Source: Bacteroidales bacterium
GTDB taxonomy: Bacteria > Bacteroidota > Bacteroidia > Bacteroidales > P3
DNA length: 64,000 bases
Assembly (NCBI GenBank): GCA_017934545.1
Contig: JAGBJI010000012.1
Span: 1 to 64,000, forward strand
Direction of reading: 5' to 3'
This document shows, piece by piece, positions 34,248 through 43,479 of the stretch. Below the pieces are notes generated by a model. It did not search any database. It was not told the origin of the DNA and saw only the letters and a program-made list of their open reading frames with translations. The position numbers and the translations under genes were made by a program. Position 1 is the first letter of the stretch. The number at the start of each line of letters is the position of its first letter.

Positions 34248-35444
34248 TTACTTTCTTTTCAATGATTTTACGGCAAAAAAGCCGACTATAACCGCACCTA
34301 CAATAAACAAAAGGGAGGTTGTCTTAAGCATATCGCCCAATCCTACAATCGGGGCTACTATTCCGCCGACCAAAAATCCGCTTGCTCCCAATGCAGCCGA
34401 CGCTACGCCTGCATTGCTCCGCTCACTGTCCAACGCTATTGCCGTAGGCACGGGTTGCAACAGTCCGAAGGAAAACATCAACATCACAAACGTCACCTCC
34501 ACCAAGACTATTGAATGCACAACATTGAGTGTTACAACCGACAACAAGGCTGCAAACAACATTATCAACGCACCGTATTTTATGCTTTTCTTGCCCTGCA
34601 AATGTCCCGCCGCAGCACAACCGGCCGCTATTGCCAAAGCATTCAAGGCAAAACACAGACTGAACATCAACGAACTCAACCCGAACGTCACCTGAAGTAT
34701 AAACGACGACGCCGATATATAAGTAAACAAAACGAAAGCCGAAAACATATATATACCGAAATGAATCATGTAAATACGGTTGCTTAACAGGTTTTTGTAA
34801 TTGACAAACGACGAAACCAACGGCAGTTTCAAACGGTTGCGGTATGACAAAGACTCTCTTATACGCATGCTTAAAGCGGTAAGTATCAACCCTATTGCCA
34901 ACAACACCCAGAATATAAACTTCCATGTTGAGAACGAAAGTATAATACCTCCGATTATCGGAGCGGCAACGGGTGCTATGCCGTTCACTGCGGCAATCAT
35001 GGAAATAAATTGCGTAAGTCTTTCGCCCGAATACAAGTCGGTGGCGATACTTCTTGACAACACTATACCGCCTGCACCTGCCATGCCCTGAAACAGACGC
35101 ATCAGGTTAAAGGTATGTATATTGGGCGAAAAGATGCAGCACACCGTGGAAACCAAATACAACAAAAGCGAGGATATAAGCAAACGTTTTCTGCCGTATT
35201 TATCGCTTACGGGGCCTATAATTATCTGTCCTATTGCCAAACCGAACATTGACATGGTCAAACTCAACTGTGCTGCGGAATTGGTAGTAGAGAACTGCTT
35301 GGCAAGCGAAGGCAACGCAGGCAGATACATATCCGTCACAAACGGACCGAACGCCGAAAGAAATCCGAGCGTGATTAACAAATACCGATACAACTGTTTC
35401 TTGGTTTTGGCTATGTGTACATAAGTGTTTTTTGTGTTTTCCAT
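34248..35444 (-). CDS. Bcr/CflA-type MFS drug exporter
   Basis: A 398-residue, 12-segment inner-membrane protein. The start at MENTKNTYV is chosen since the upstream 31 codons have no hydrophobic or conserved content. TDMYLPALPSLAKQF in helix 1, DKYGRKRLL in the loop 2-3 and GMAGAGGIVLSRSIATDLYSG in helix 4-5 are typical of Bcr/CflA multidrug transporters. A -7 box (TAATTTTG, 35739-35746 on the minus strand) would give a leader of nearly 290 nt; I see no known riboswitch in it. Confidence 0.9.
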   Translation of the reverse strand: MENTKNTYVHIAKTKKQLYRYLLITLGFLSAFGPFVTDMYLPALPSLAKQFSTTNSAAQLSLTMSMFGLAIGQIIIGPVSDKYGRKRLLISSLLLYLVSTVCCIFSPNIHTFNLMRLFQGMAGAGGIVLSRSIATDLYSGERLTQFISMIAAVNGIAPVAAPIIGGIILSFSTWKFIFWVLLAIGLILTALSMRIRESLSYRNRLKLPLVSSFVNYKNLLSNRIYMIHFGIYMFSAFVLFTYISASSFILQVTFGLSSLMFSLCFALNALAIAAGCAAAGHLQGKKSIKYGALIMLFAALLSVVTLNVVHSIVLVEVTFVMLMFSFGLLQPVPTAIALDSERSNAGVASAALGASGFLVGGIVAPIVGLGDMLKTTSLLFIVGAVIVGFFAVKSLKRK

Positions 35445-36047
35445 ATATTGTTTTATATTTATAAAATACTGTTTCAATGCTTTGCCGTCAAAGCGGCGGC
35501 ATATTTTTTTGTTTCTCTTTGCATGTTTTGTTTGCATGCAATTGCTGCAAAAGCAAACAATGCGTAAAAAATATTAATACAAAGTGATGAAAATTGTGTA
35601 ATTGAAGAAAAAATGTCAGTCATACCACAAACAAAGGGAAATGATTGCTAAGGCCTCTTGTTTTTCAAACAAAAAGCATGTACCGATATGACTTGTCTGC
35701 AATTTACCCCTGTACATTATATATGTATTTTGACTTTGCAAAATTACAAAATATTCACTTTTTACGGATTAAATTAATTCTTTTTTTTCTCCCTTTATCT
35801 TTTATCAGCATCTCCCTTTCATTTAGCCCGAATATTTAAAAAAGTAAAAAATCCAATTCAGAAAGTAAAATGAAAAAACATATGTATTTTTTCAAAAAAA
35901 CATATGTTTTTTATTTTTAGATTCTGAAAACAACTGTCTGCACGGTATATATACACTTGTAAAAGCGGGTGGTTGAATTTTTTTTACAGTAGGTATGATA
36001 TTTTTTAGTATCTTTGCACATAATTAAACAATCATATTTTTTACACT
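35445..36047. other. Intergenic region between MFS and alpha/beta-hydrolase genes
   Basis: Holds the long leader of the MFS gene with its -7 box at 35739-35746 (minus), a two-core CATATG element (35857-35931), and a plus-strand -7 box TATCTTTG (36009-36016) for the hydrolase operon. No gene seen. Confidence 0.6.
35857..35931. repeat. CATATG intergenic element, two cores (contracted)
   Basis: CATATG at 35879 and 35901, 22 bp apart. Bounded by TTCAGAAAGT and GATTCTGAAAAC. It equals the first and last units of the four-core form, as if the two middle units had been lost by recombination between repeats. Confidence 0.85.
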
Positions 36048-36851
36048 ATGAAGCACAGTACTTTTGAATTCAGGGGAAAGACCATCAATTACAGGGACGA
36101 AGGCAGCGGCAATGAATGTATAGTCTTTCTTCACGGCTACATGAATTCCCTTCAGGTATGGGAAAAATACGTTTTGGACTACATGTCTTCAATGCGGGTT
36201 GTGGCAGTGGATTTGATAGGCCACGGAGAAAGCCAGACAATAGAAGAAGTGTCTTCAATGGAGTTGCAGGCCGAAATGGTTAAAGAACTTTTGGATTTTT
36301 TACATATAAGATATTGTGTCATGTGCGGACACAGCATGGGCGGAATGATAACTTTGGCTTTTGCACAGATGTATCCGCAACTGTTAAAAGGCTATTGCCT
36401 TATGAATTCACAGGCATTGGCAGACAGCGAAAAAGGCAAACAAAACCGTTTGCGTGCATGCGAAATAATCAATTCTGACAAGATAAAATTCATTGTTGAT
36501 TTTATACCCAATTTGTTTGAGAAAGAAAACCGTATAAAATACGCAGGGGAAATTGAGGATTTGAAATCCATTGCTTTAGGCACTTCTTCCGAAGGAATAA
36601 TTGCTGCACAGAAAGGCATGATTCAACGCAGGGACCGCTGCGACGTACTTGCCAATAGCACATGTCCCGTTTTGTTTATCTCGGGAAAATATGATATCCG
36701 CATAGATGTTGAAACTCTTTACGCCCAAGCATGCTTCCCTTCCCACAGTGAAACCATGATTTTGCCTACAGGGCATATGTCTTTTATCGAAGAGGAACAA
36801 AAAGTTAAGATAAGGCTGAAAGATTTTGTCCGTATGTGCTTTACCGTCTGA
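36048..36851 (+). CDS. Alpha/beta-hydrolase
   Basis: A 267-residue soluble hydrolase. Oxyanion motif FLHGYMNSLQVW, nucleophile in GHSMGGM (Ser at about residue 97), catalytic Asp in SGKYDIRI and His in PTGHMSF. No signal peptide. Such enzymes include esterases and MenH-like or BioH-like proteins; the substrate cannot be told. It is 3 bp before the MATE-M23 gene, so the two are co-transcribed. Confidence 0.88.
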   Translation: MKHSTFEFRGKTINYRDEGSGNECIVFLHGYMNSLQVWEKYVLDYMSSMRVVAVDLIGHGESQTIEEVSSMELQAEMVKELLDFLHIRYCVMCGHSMGGMITLAFAQMYPQLLKGYCLMNSQALADSEKGKQNRLRACEIINSDKIKFIVDFIPNLFEKENRIKYAGEIEDLKSIALGTSSEGIIAAQKGMIQRRDRCDVLANSTCPVLFISGKYDIRIDVETLYAQACFPSHSETMILPTGHMSFIEEEQKVKIRLKDFVRMCFTV

Positions 36852-36854
36852 AAA

Positions 36855-39800
36855 ATGGATTTTACCAAGGGTGCGATAACCAAAAATATTTTTTTGTTCA
36901 GCATTCCACTGATACTCGGCAACCTTTTCCAACAACTGTATACGCTTGTCAACAGTGCATTTGTGGGAAGTTATCTCGGGGTAAGCGAACTTGCCGCCGT
37001 CGGAGCGTGCTATCCCGTGGTGTTTTTCATAACTTCCATGATTTTAGGCATAGGAACGGGCGGCAGCGTGGTGGTTTCGCACCATTACGGAGCCAAAAAC
37101 TTTAAGTGCATACATGACATTATCAGTACGTTTTATATATTTTTCACAGTATTGGGACTGCTTGTCTGTGCGTTGAGCATAATCTTTGCCGACAAAATCT
37201 TTTGCCTGCTGAACATGCAGGCCGATGTCCGCATGTATGCCGTACAATATTTCCGCATATACATGGCGGGAATGTTTTTCTCGGTACTGTTTCACTCTGC
37301 GGTGAGCATTTTAAGGGGATTGGGCGACTCGGTAACGCAGCTTTATTTCCTTATTCCAGCCAATATTCTCAACGCCGTGTTGTCGTACGTGTTTATCGTC
37401 CGCATGCATTGGGGTATTGAATCGTCGGCAGTGGCAAGTTTAATTTCCCAATTCATTGCTTTTGCGGGCATTTTCTCGTATCTGCCGCACAAAAACGAAT
37501 ACGTAAAACTGCCGTTCAAACATATGGTGTTTGACAAACATTATTTCAAAGACATTATCTCTATAGGCATTCCTACGGGTATACAACAAAGCGTGGTGTC
37601 TTTGACACAGATACTTATATTGTGGCTTGTGGTGGGTTTCGGAACAGATGCCACGGCGGCATATTCGGCAGCCATGCGTATAGAGTCCATAGCCCTTTTG
37701 TTCGTTTTAAACATTTCGCAGGCGTTGACCTCTTGCACAGGCATGAATATAGGAGCTGGGTTAGTGCAAAGGGCAAAGAGCGGATTTAAGTCTTCATTGA
37801 AGATAATGGGCGGCGTTTCCGTTGTAACGATGGCGGTTTTCTGCGGATTGGGCAGGCAGTTGATGGGTTTGTTTACAGACAGTGAGGCGGTAATCAGCAT
37901 AGGCACACAATATTTATTGGTTTCTGGGCTGTTCTGGTTTGTTTTCTGCCATCAGATGATGTACACCGCTTTTTTCAGAGGTGCAGGCAAGGCTACGGTT
38001 ACTATGGTTATCAGCATATTGTCGCTGTGGATTGTCAGGTATCCTGTATCTTATTGGTTGAGTTTAAAGTATAATACTATGGGAATATGGATGGGAGCCC
38101 CTGTTGCGTGGTTGACGGGCGTGATTATTTATTTGATTGTGTTCAAATCTGACAAATGGTACAACAAAAACATGGTAAAAACTTTTATCTTTGCCGTAAT
38201 CATGGCTTCGGGGTTGTTTTCCTGCTCTCCGAAGGCACAACAGCAAAGCACAACGGCGGTAAACGATGATGAAATTCAGAAGTTGCATGCCTTGTATCCG
38301 CAGGATGCTTTCATTTCTCCGCTGAAAATTCCGCTTACTCTTGCAGGAACTTTCGCCGAATTGCGTGGGTCGCACTTCCATTCGGGCATTGACATCCGTA
38401 CAAACGAAACAACGGGTTACGCAGTCATAGCCCCTGCCGACGGATACGTATCACGTATAAAAATACAAGCCTACGGAGGAGGAAAAAATCTGTACATAAC
38501 CCACCCCAACGGCTATACAACGGTTTATATGCACCTGAGCCAATATTCAGGTAAGATTGGGGAGTTTGTAAAACAATATCAATATGGCAAACATTGCTAT
38601 ACATTTGATTATACTTTCACAAAACCGCAAATTTATGTAAAACGCGGCGACACTATAGCCTTAAGCGGTGAAACGGGAATGGTACAAGGACCTCATCTTC
38701 ACTTTGAAATCCGTGACACAAAGACCGAACAACCCATCAATCCGTTGCTTTTCGGGTTGCAGGTTAAGGATTCCACTCCGCCTTACATACAATCTTTGGC
38801 TTTAACTCCGTACAAAAATTCTTCCGTTGAGGGAAAACAATCCGCAAAGATTATAAACATAAGCAGTGATACTTCGTTTCATCAGGGCGATACCGTGGAA
38901 TGTTCCGGCAACGTGTATTTTTCCGTCCTTGCATACGACCCTTCGTTCCGCTCCACCATGCGTAACGGAGTATGGAAAACGGAATTGCTTGTCGGCGATA
39001 CGGTGATTTTTTCCCACCATGTAGAGAAATTTTCTTTCAATGATTACGGTTATGTAGATGCAACGATAAACTATCCGCTATACATTCAGAGCGGCAAACG
39101 CTATCTTTGCTCAAAACAAAAAGAAAACGGCATTTTGCCGTTCAACACTTATAAAAATAAAGGTATACTTTGCGTAAAAACCGACAGCATTTACAGAATT
39201 ACATGGCGGTTTTCAGATTTAAAAGCCAATAAATACGAATACTATTTCTTTGTAAAGGGGGTTGAGGATTCTGCATTGGTGAACAAAGAACAGAAAAAAC
39301 CTAACACAAAATTTTTCAATTGCAAAGACAAAAACATGTATACCGCTTCCGACGGAAGTATTTTCACCTTTCCGACAGGTGCGTTGTACGAAAGCATTGA
39401 TTTTTCTTATTCAAAAAGTCAGGGAAAGTTTTCCGACAAGCATACGCTGCACACTGTTTACGAGCCGGTCAGAAAAAAATTCAACATAAAGATAAAACCT
39501 TATAAAATAAATCAGAACTTAAAAAGCAAATACTTGATTGTAAAGACGGACAGTAAGGGAAGAATGTCTTCAATAGGCGGAGAACTTAAATCCGATTACG
39601 TAGAGGCTTCGGCAGGAAGTTTCGGTACTTACACAGTGTGGATGGATACCGTCGCTCCTGTGATAAAAGCCGTGAATTTCAAGACAAACAAAACGCTTAC
39701 ATCCAAACAAAAAACCTTGAAAATCAAAATCAGTGACAATCTTTCGGGCATCAATTCTTACAATGCCTATCTTAACGGACAATGGATTCTGACCGAGTTT

Positions 39801-39950
39801 GACGGAAAACGCTCAATGTTGACATATAATATAGATAAACATATGAAAAAAGGGAAAAATACGCTTAAAATTGTAGTTTCCGATGCAAAAGGAAATACAA
39901 AAACCGCCGTTTTTTCCGTACATAACAGTATTGAAAGAGCAACAAAATGA
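36855..39950 (+). CDS. MATE transporter fused in frame to M23 metallopeptidase lipoprotein
   Basis: One open frame of 1031 residues. Residues 1-435 are a complete 12-segment MATE exporter (NIFLFSIPLILGNLFQQLYT), ending in VFKSDKWYNKN. From M440 a lipoprotein-like signal follows (MVKTFIFAVIMASGLFSC, Cys457), then an M23/LytM domain with H509xxxD513 in HFHSGID, MHLS, and HLHFE at 615-619, then Ig-like beta domains. As a fusion, the signal would act as a 13th helix and put the peptidase in the periplasm, which fits MATE topology. Alternatively the ATG at 38172 starts a separate 592-residue lipoprotein. The codon count between the parts shows no stop and no overlap. Confidence 0.85.
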   Translation: MDFTKGAITKNIFLFSIPLILGNLFQQLYTLVNSAFVGSYLGVSELAAVGACYPVVFFITSMILGIGTGGSVVVSHHYGAKNFKCIHDIISTFYIFFTVLGLLVCALSIIFADKIFCLLNMQADVRMYAVQYFRIYMAGMFFSVLFHSAVSILRGLGDSVTQLYFLIPANILNAVLSYVFIVRMHWGIESSAVASLISQFIAFAGIFSYLPHKNEYVKLPFKHMVFDKHYFKDIISIGIPTGIQQSVVSLTQILILWLVVGFGTDATAAYSAAMRIESIALLFVLNISQALTSCTGMNIGAGLVQRAKSGFKSSLKIMGGVSVVTMAVFCGLGRQLMGLFTDSEAVISIGTQYLLVSGLFWFVFCHQMMYTAFFRGAGKATVTMVISILSLWIVRYPVSYWLSLKYNTMGIWMGAPVAWLTGVIIYLIVFKSDKWYNKNMVKTFIFAVIMASGLFSCSPKAQQQSTTAVNDDEIQKLHALYPQDAFISPLKIPLTLAGTFAELRGSHFHSGIDIRTNETTGYAVIAPADGYVSRIKIQAYGGGKNLYITHPNGYTTVYMHLSQYSGKIGEFVKQYQYGKHCYTFDYTFTKPQIYVKRGDTIALSGETGMVQGPHLHFEIRDTKTEQPINPLLFGLQVKDSTPPYIQSLALTPYKNSSVEGKQSAKIINISSDTSFHQGDTVECSGNVYFSVLAYDPSFRSTMRNGVWKTELLVGDTVIFSHHVEKFSFNDYGYVDATINYPLYIQSGKRYLCSKQKENGILPFNTYKNKGILCVKTDSIYRITWRFSDLKANKYEYYFFVKGVEDSALVNKEQKKPNTKFFNCKDKNMYTASDGSIFTFPTGALYESIDFSYSKSQGKFSDKHTLHTVYEPVRKKFNIKIKPYKINQNLKSKYLIVKTDSKGRMSSIGGELKSDYVEASAGSFGTYTVWMDTVAPVIKAVNFKTNKTLTSKQKTLKIKISDNLSGINSYNAYLNGQWILTEFDGKRSMLTYNIDKHMKKGKNTLKIVVSDAKGNTKTAVFSVHNSIERATK

Positions 39951-40012
39951 TTTTTTATTTAGTTGATATATAACAACATCAATATTAAGTAGGAAAATTT
40001 TTTAATAAAAAA

Positions 40013-40044
40013 TTTGGCAGGTATAGAAAAATGTAGTAATTTTG
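40013..40044 (+). promoter_or_regulatory. Promoter of tRNA-Lys
   Basis: TTTG (40013-40016), 20-bp spacer, TAATTTTG (40037-40044), 14 bp before the tRNA. Confidence 0.75.
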
Positions 40045-40058
40045 CAATCTCAAAACGG

Positions 40059-40131
40059 GACTAATTAGCTCAGCAGGTAGAGCACATCCCTTTTAAGGAT
40101 GGGGTCCTGGGTTCGAATCCCAGATTAGTCA
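40059..40131 (+). tRNA. tRNA-Lys (anticodon UUU)
   Basis: 73 nt. Acceptor stem GACTAAT with ATTAGTC and discriminator A; D arm AGCTCAGCAGGTAGAGC; anticodon stem CATCC/GGATG with loop CTTTTAA, anticodon TTT; T arm CTGGGTTCGAATCCCAG. CCA is not encoded. Followed by a terminator at 40179-40212. Confidence 0.96.
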
Positions 40132-40178
40132 CAAAAAGAAAATTAATAATTAACAAAGTTTCATAATAATTGGGTTTT

Positions 40179-40212
40179 GCCTTCCGTTCAATTCAGAACG
40201 GGAGGCTTTTTA
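40179..40212 (+). terminator. Terminator of tRNA-Lys
   Basis: GCCTTCCGTTC (40179-40189) pairs with GAACGGGAGGC (40196-40206), then TTTTTATTTC. Confidence 0.8.
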
Positions 40213-40293
40213 TTTCACAATATTTATTTATCTTTGCAGATTGAAAAACATTGAACACTGAATTAACCGACATTGAATTTAATATTAAACGCA

Positions 40294-40623
40294 ATGATTG
40301 ACATAAAAGATTTTGACAAAGTAGATATCCGCATAGGCACTGTAGTAAATGCAGTCTTAAATCCTAAAGCGAAAAAGCCGGCATATAAAATCACCGTAGA
40401 TTTCGGCGGAAATATCGGAGTGAAAACTTCTTCGGCACAAATAACTTCGCTGTATACCGCAGAAGAACTTACAGGCAAACAAGTGGTATGCGTGATTAAT
40501 CTTCCGCCGCGGCGGATTGCGGATGTAAAAAGCGAAATATTGATATTAGGATGCCAAACTGATAAAGGTGTAGTCATATTGCAACCGCAGCAAACAGTGG
40601 AAAACGGCAGCAAAGTGTTTTAA
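40294..40623 (+). CDS. tRNA-binding protein, CsaA family
   Basis: A 109-residue OB-fold protein (MIDIKDFDKVDIRIGTVV, KITVDFGGNIGVKTSSAQIT, VVCVINLPPRRIADVKSE) that matches CsaA and the C-terminal tRNA-binding domain of MetRS. In Bacillus, CsaA acts as an export-related chaperone. I start at the ATG for MIDIKDF, seven codons inside the longest frame, as the family begins there. Stand-alone dimer expected. Confidence 0.88.
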   Translation: MIDIKDFDKVDIRIGTVVNAVLNPKAKKPAYKITVDFGGNIGVKTSSAQITSLYTAEELTGKQVVCVINLPPRRIADVKSEILILGCQTDKGVVILQPQQTVENGSKVF

Positions 40624-40661
40624 TCTTTTTATTTTTTCACAAAAAACAATACTTATATATT

Positions 40662-40994
40662 ATGATTATAGATTTTTCCCTTACACAAGTCACAAAAATT
40701 GATAATTTCAAAGGCGGGAACAAGGAGATTTATTCCAAGATGTTCACCGACGAAGACAACAAAATAATGCTTTCCGTTCTTAAACCCGGTGCTTCCATCG
40801 GTTATCATACGCATGAAGACAACTGTGAAGTGATTTTTATGATTAAAGGTTCGGCTTTAATCAACTTTGACGGCAATACAGAGCGTTTGCAAAGCGGTCA
40901 GGCGTTCTATTGTCCCAAAGGACATTCACACGATATGATTAACGACACACAGGACGAGATTATGTTTTTTGCCGTAGTGCCTCAACTGCGGTAA
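40662..40994 (+). CDS. Cupin-domain protein
   Basis: A 110-residue single-cupin protein. Motif 1 is seen as GYHTHEDNCEVIFMIKGSALI (His-x-His and Glu as metal ligands) and motif 2 as FYCPKGHSHDMIND. A small metal-binding beta-barrel with unknown substrate. Follows the CsaA-like gene by 38 bp, same strand; stop 13 bp from the convergent TPR gene. Confidence 0.82.
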   Translation: MIIDFSLTQVTKIDNFKGGNKEIYSKMFTDEDNKIMLSVLKPGASIGYHTHEDNCEVIFMIKGSALINFDGNTERLQSGQAFYCPKGHSHDMINDTQDEIMFFAVVPQLR

Positions 40995-41007
40995 AAACCC
41001 AAAAAGA

Positions 41008-43227
41008 TTAAGATTTAATCTTCTGAAATTTTATTAAATGTTTCTTATACGACTTTAAGAAATATTTAAACCACTTGTCGTTCATATATTTGTCGTTCAT
41101 TCTGTACGATTGTTCTATTTTGTCTTGCCGTTTCATCTGCTCAAAACTCATCATCTTTCCTATTCTTTGCTGTGCTTTTTTGGTGTATTTGGATTTATAG
41201 CCCAATTCTTTCAACGCTCCGAGCGATTCAACGGCACCTTCGTATTGTTTGTACTTAATCAATTCGTCCGTAATCTTGATTGCCAACTTGTCGTTGCCCG
41301 TCTGTGCAATGATTTGTCTTAACGGAGTATGGTTAACACTCATTTCGCTCAACTTATGGGTATAATAAAAATGCTCCAACTTGGCATATTCCACAAAATA
41401 TTTGTTGGTATCGCCCTGTGCAAGCAAATCTTCCGTTGTTTCTTTCTGACGCACATACTGCAAAGGCTCTTCTATCTGACGTTTTAAACTCCTTATACGC
41501 GATTTATCCAACCTGCATTCATTGTTGCCTTTTATTTGCATGGCTTTGTTTATATGAATCTCGGCGGAATAAAAATCATTTTTGCGTATGCAATCCAATA
41601 TGTCGTAAACTATTACGTTGATTTCTTCCTGTTTTTTCTGACAAACTTTGTTGTCTATTGCCCGGAGATAAGAGTTCATTATACGCACCACTGCCGTATC
41701 CTGCTTCATACCGTAAGCCTCAAGCAAATCGTCTGTAAGGGCTACCAAAGAATCAGCCTGCTTTACGTCGCCTTGGAATATTGCATACTCGGCACGCGAC
41801 ATTCTTTTGGCCGTTATCTCCCGTATAGCACGTTGATACATCTGTTCAACGGCTTGTTTGTCGCCTTCCATCTTGGCTAAACGGTTGGCTTTCTCCAATA
41901 CCTCAAGTGCTTTCTCGTAATTGTTGACCTGCATAAACTGACGGGTTTCAAAAAACTTGTCGTCAACGGCTTTGTCTATGGTTTTGGTCTTGTTGACGCT
42001 GACCGCAACGCTTTGCGAAGGATGTTCGTTTTGCGAAGACGGTATATATTCCTTTTCTATTTGCTCCACCGCTTCTTCGGCCACTGTCATTGTATCAACG
42101 ATATATTCTTTGTAATCAATACTGTAACCGTTGTTTTGTGCCGTTTGTTCAATTGAATCCAACACAGGGTCGGTTATGTTGATGCTTCCGTTCAAAAGAG
42201 CAATCTGTTGCAACACTCCGCTTTCGTATTCCCCGCCAATCATCTGGCTGAGTTCTTTAGCTTTTAACAGCAAATCCGTTTTGGCTTCGCTGTTTTTGGC
42301 TTCCGTCATGGATTTGGCCTGTTTGATGTATCCGTCAACGACCGTGCGTACAATTTGTTCAAACGATGCAGTGTCGCTTATGCCCTCTTTGTTGCGTTGG
42401 AAATAGTCGTAAGTGTTTTTAACAAAGTCCCCCGCCACTTTCAACTCACCTTTGCTGATGGCTTTTTGCGTTATGTCTATATGGTTGTCGTATATTCCTT
42501 TTTGGCAAATTTCAATATTTTTCTTTACTATGCCTTGTTTGCATATGTTGAAATTGTCCTTTGCACACCATGTATCCAATTCTTTCAGAATATCGTACGC
42601 ATAAGCATATTTTCCCTGCTTGATAAAGGACATGGATTCCAAAAGATTTTTGTCGTAAGTGTAAGACAACAGATTCTTGCACATCTGCTCCTGCTCCGCC
42701 GTAGGATTCATGCCGTTGATTATTGCAGTCAGGCGGTCGGTGGTTTGAACTATCTGCCCGCTGTCAAGACTTATTTTGCACAGTTCGTAATGTGCCATAA
42801 TGTTGTCGGGCTTTACCGCCACTGCTTTGTGCAAACAAGTGTAGGCTTCATTGGTTTTGCCGTTGGAAAGCAAACTTACGGCTTTGGAATAATACATCCT
42901 TGAAGCACGGGGAGCCAAGAAGTCAACGACTTCCTTGTTTTGCTCAACCAAATTTTTAAGTTCAAACAATTTGGCATATATATCTTTGTCAGCGGAATAG
43001 CGTTCGTTTTCTTCCGCAAACTGCTCTGCTTTTTCCAATTGGTAACGGTAAACCGAAATCATGTCAATGTTTTCGGCCGAAATAGCGGAAACGGTTTTTA
43101 TATGCTTGTCAAAACCCTCGGTTAACAGTTTTTTTTGAGCTTGGGACAAAACCTGTGCATCCGCACACACTGCCTGCAAAATTGCTGCAAGCACAACAAT
43201 GAATCTGAATATCTTTGATTTAATCAT
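41008..43227 (-). CDS. Exported TPR-like repeat protein
   Basis: A 739-residue protein with signal peptide 1-24 (AAILQAVCADA) and almost wholly helical content. Tetratricopeptide-like units are visible (AVSLLSNGKTNEAYTCLHKAVAVKPDN; FMQVNNYEKALEVLEKANRLAKME). No enzyme motif. Periplasmic scaffold function is likely but not shown. Similar large TPR proteins are common in Bacteroidetes. Single gene. Confidence 0.7.
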   Translation of the reverse strand: MIKSKIFRFIVVLAAILQAVCADAQVLSQAQKKLLTEGFDKHIKTVSAISAENIDMISVYRYQLEKAEQFAEENERYSADKDIYAKLFELKNLVEQNKEVVDFLAPRASRMYYSKAVSLLSNGKTNEAYTCLHKAVAVKPDNIMAHYELCKISLDSGQIVQTTDRLTAIINGMNPTAEQEQMCKNLLSYTYDKNLLESMSFIKQGKYAYAYDILKELDTWCAKDNFNICKQGIVKKNIEICQKGIYDNHIDITQKAISKGELKVAGDFVKNTYDYFQRNKEGISDTASFEQIVRTVVDGYIKQAKSMTEAKNSEAKTDLLLKAKELSQMIGGEYESGVLQQIALLNGSINITDPVLDSIEQTAQNNGYSIDYKEYIVDTMTVAEEAVEQIEKEYIPSSQNEHPSQSVAVSVNKTKTIDKAVDDKFFETRQFMQVNNYEKALEVLEKANRLAKMEGDKQAVEQMYQRAIREITAKRMSRAEYAIFQGDVKQADSLVALTDDLLEAYGMKQDTAVVRIMNSYLRAIDNKVCQKKQEEINVIVYDILDCIRKNDFYSAEIHINKAMQIKGNNECRLDKSRIRSLKRQIEEPLQYVRQKETTEDLLAQGDTNKYFVEYAKLEHFYYTHKLSEMSVNHTPLRQIIAQTGNDKLAIKITDELIKYKQYEGAVESLGALKELGYKSKYTKKAQQRIGKMMSFEQMKRQDKIEQSYRMNDKYMNDKWFKYFLKSYKKHLIKFQKIKS

Positions 43228-43290
43228 AACGCCGTTTATTTAAAAAGCAAAGGTAATATAAAAAAATTAATTTCTGACTCCAATTCCGCC

Positions 43291-43374
43291 CTTTCAGAAA
43301 AGAATCTTAAAAAAATCAGATTTTTTGACCGAAAAAACCTATTTTTTTACTGCAAAAAATGTGATTTTTTTGAC
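43291..43374. repeat. 22-bp-spaced intergenic element (word variant 2)
   Basis: Three cores, TCAGA (43316-43320), CCTAT (43338-43342) and TGTGA (43360-43364), each with six or seven A before and T after. Their centres are exactly 22 bp apart. The left end is CTTTCAGAAAAG, as in the CATATG elements. Lies between two minus-strand genes. Confidence 0.75.
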
Positions 43375-43479
43375 ATTACTTTCGCAAGGGGCAAAAACAT
43401 AATGCGAAGGGGCGGCAGCAAAACTGCAAAGGGCAAAAATACAACGACAGAGTAAAACCGTCAAACAAAAAAAAGAAGG

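Noticed and set aside
35445-35735. Riboswitch in the long leader of the MFS gene
   Set aside because: I looked for cobalamin, thiamine and SAM consensus pieces and found none; the -33 box is also weak, so the leader length is uncertain.
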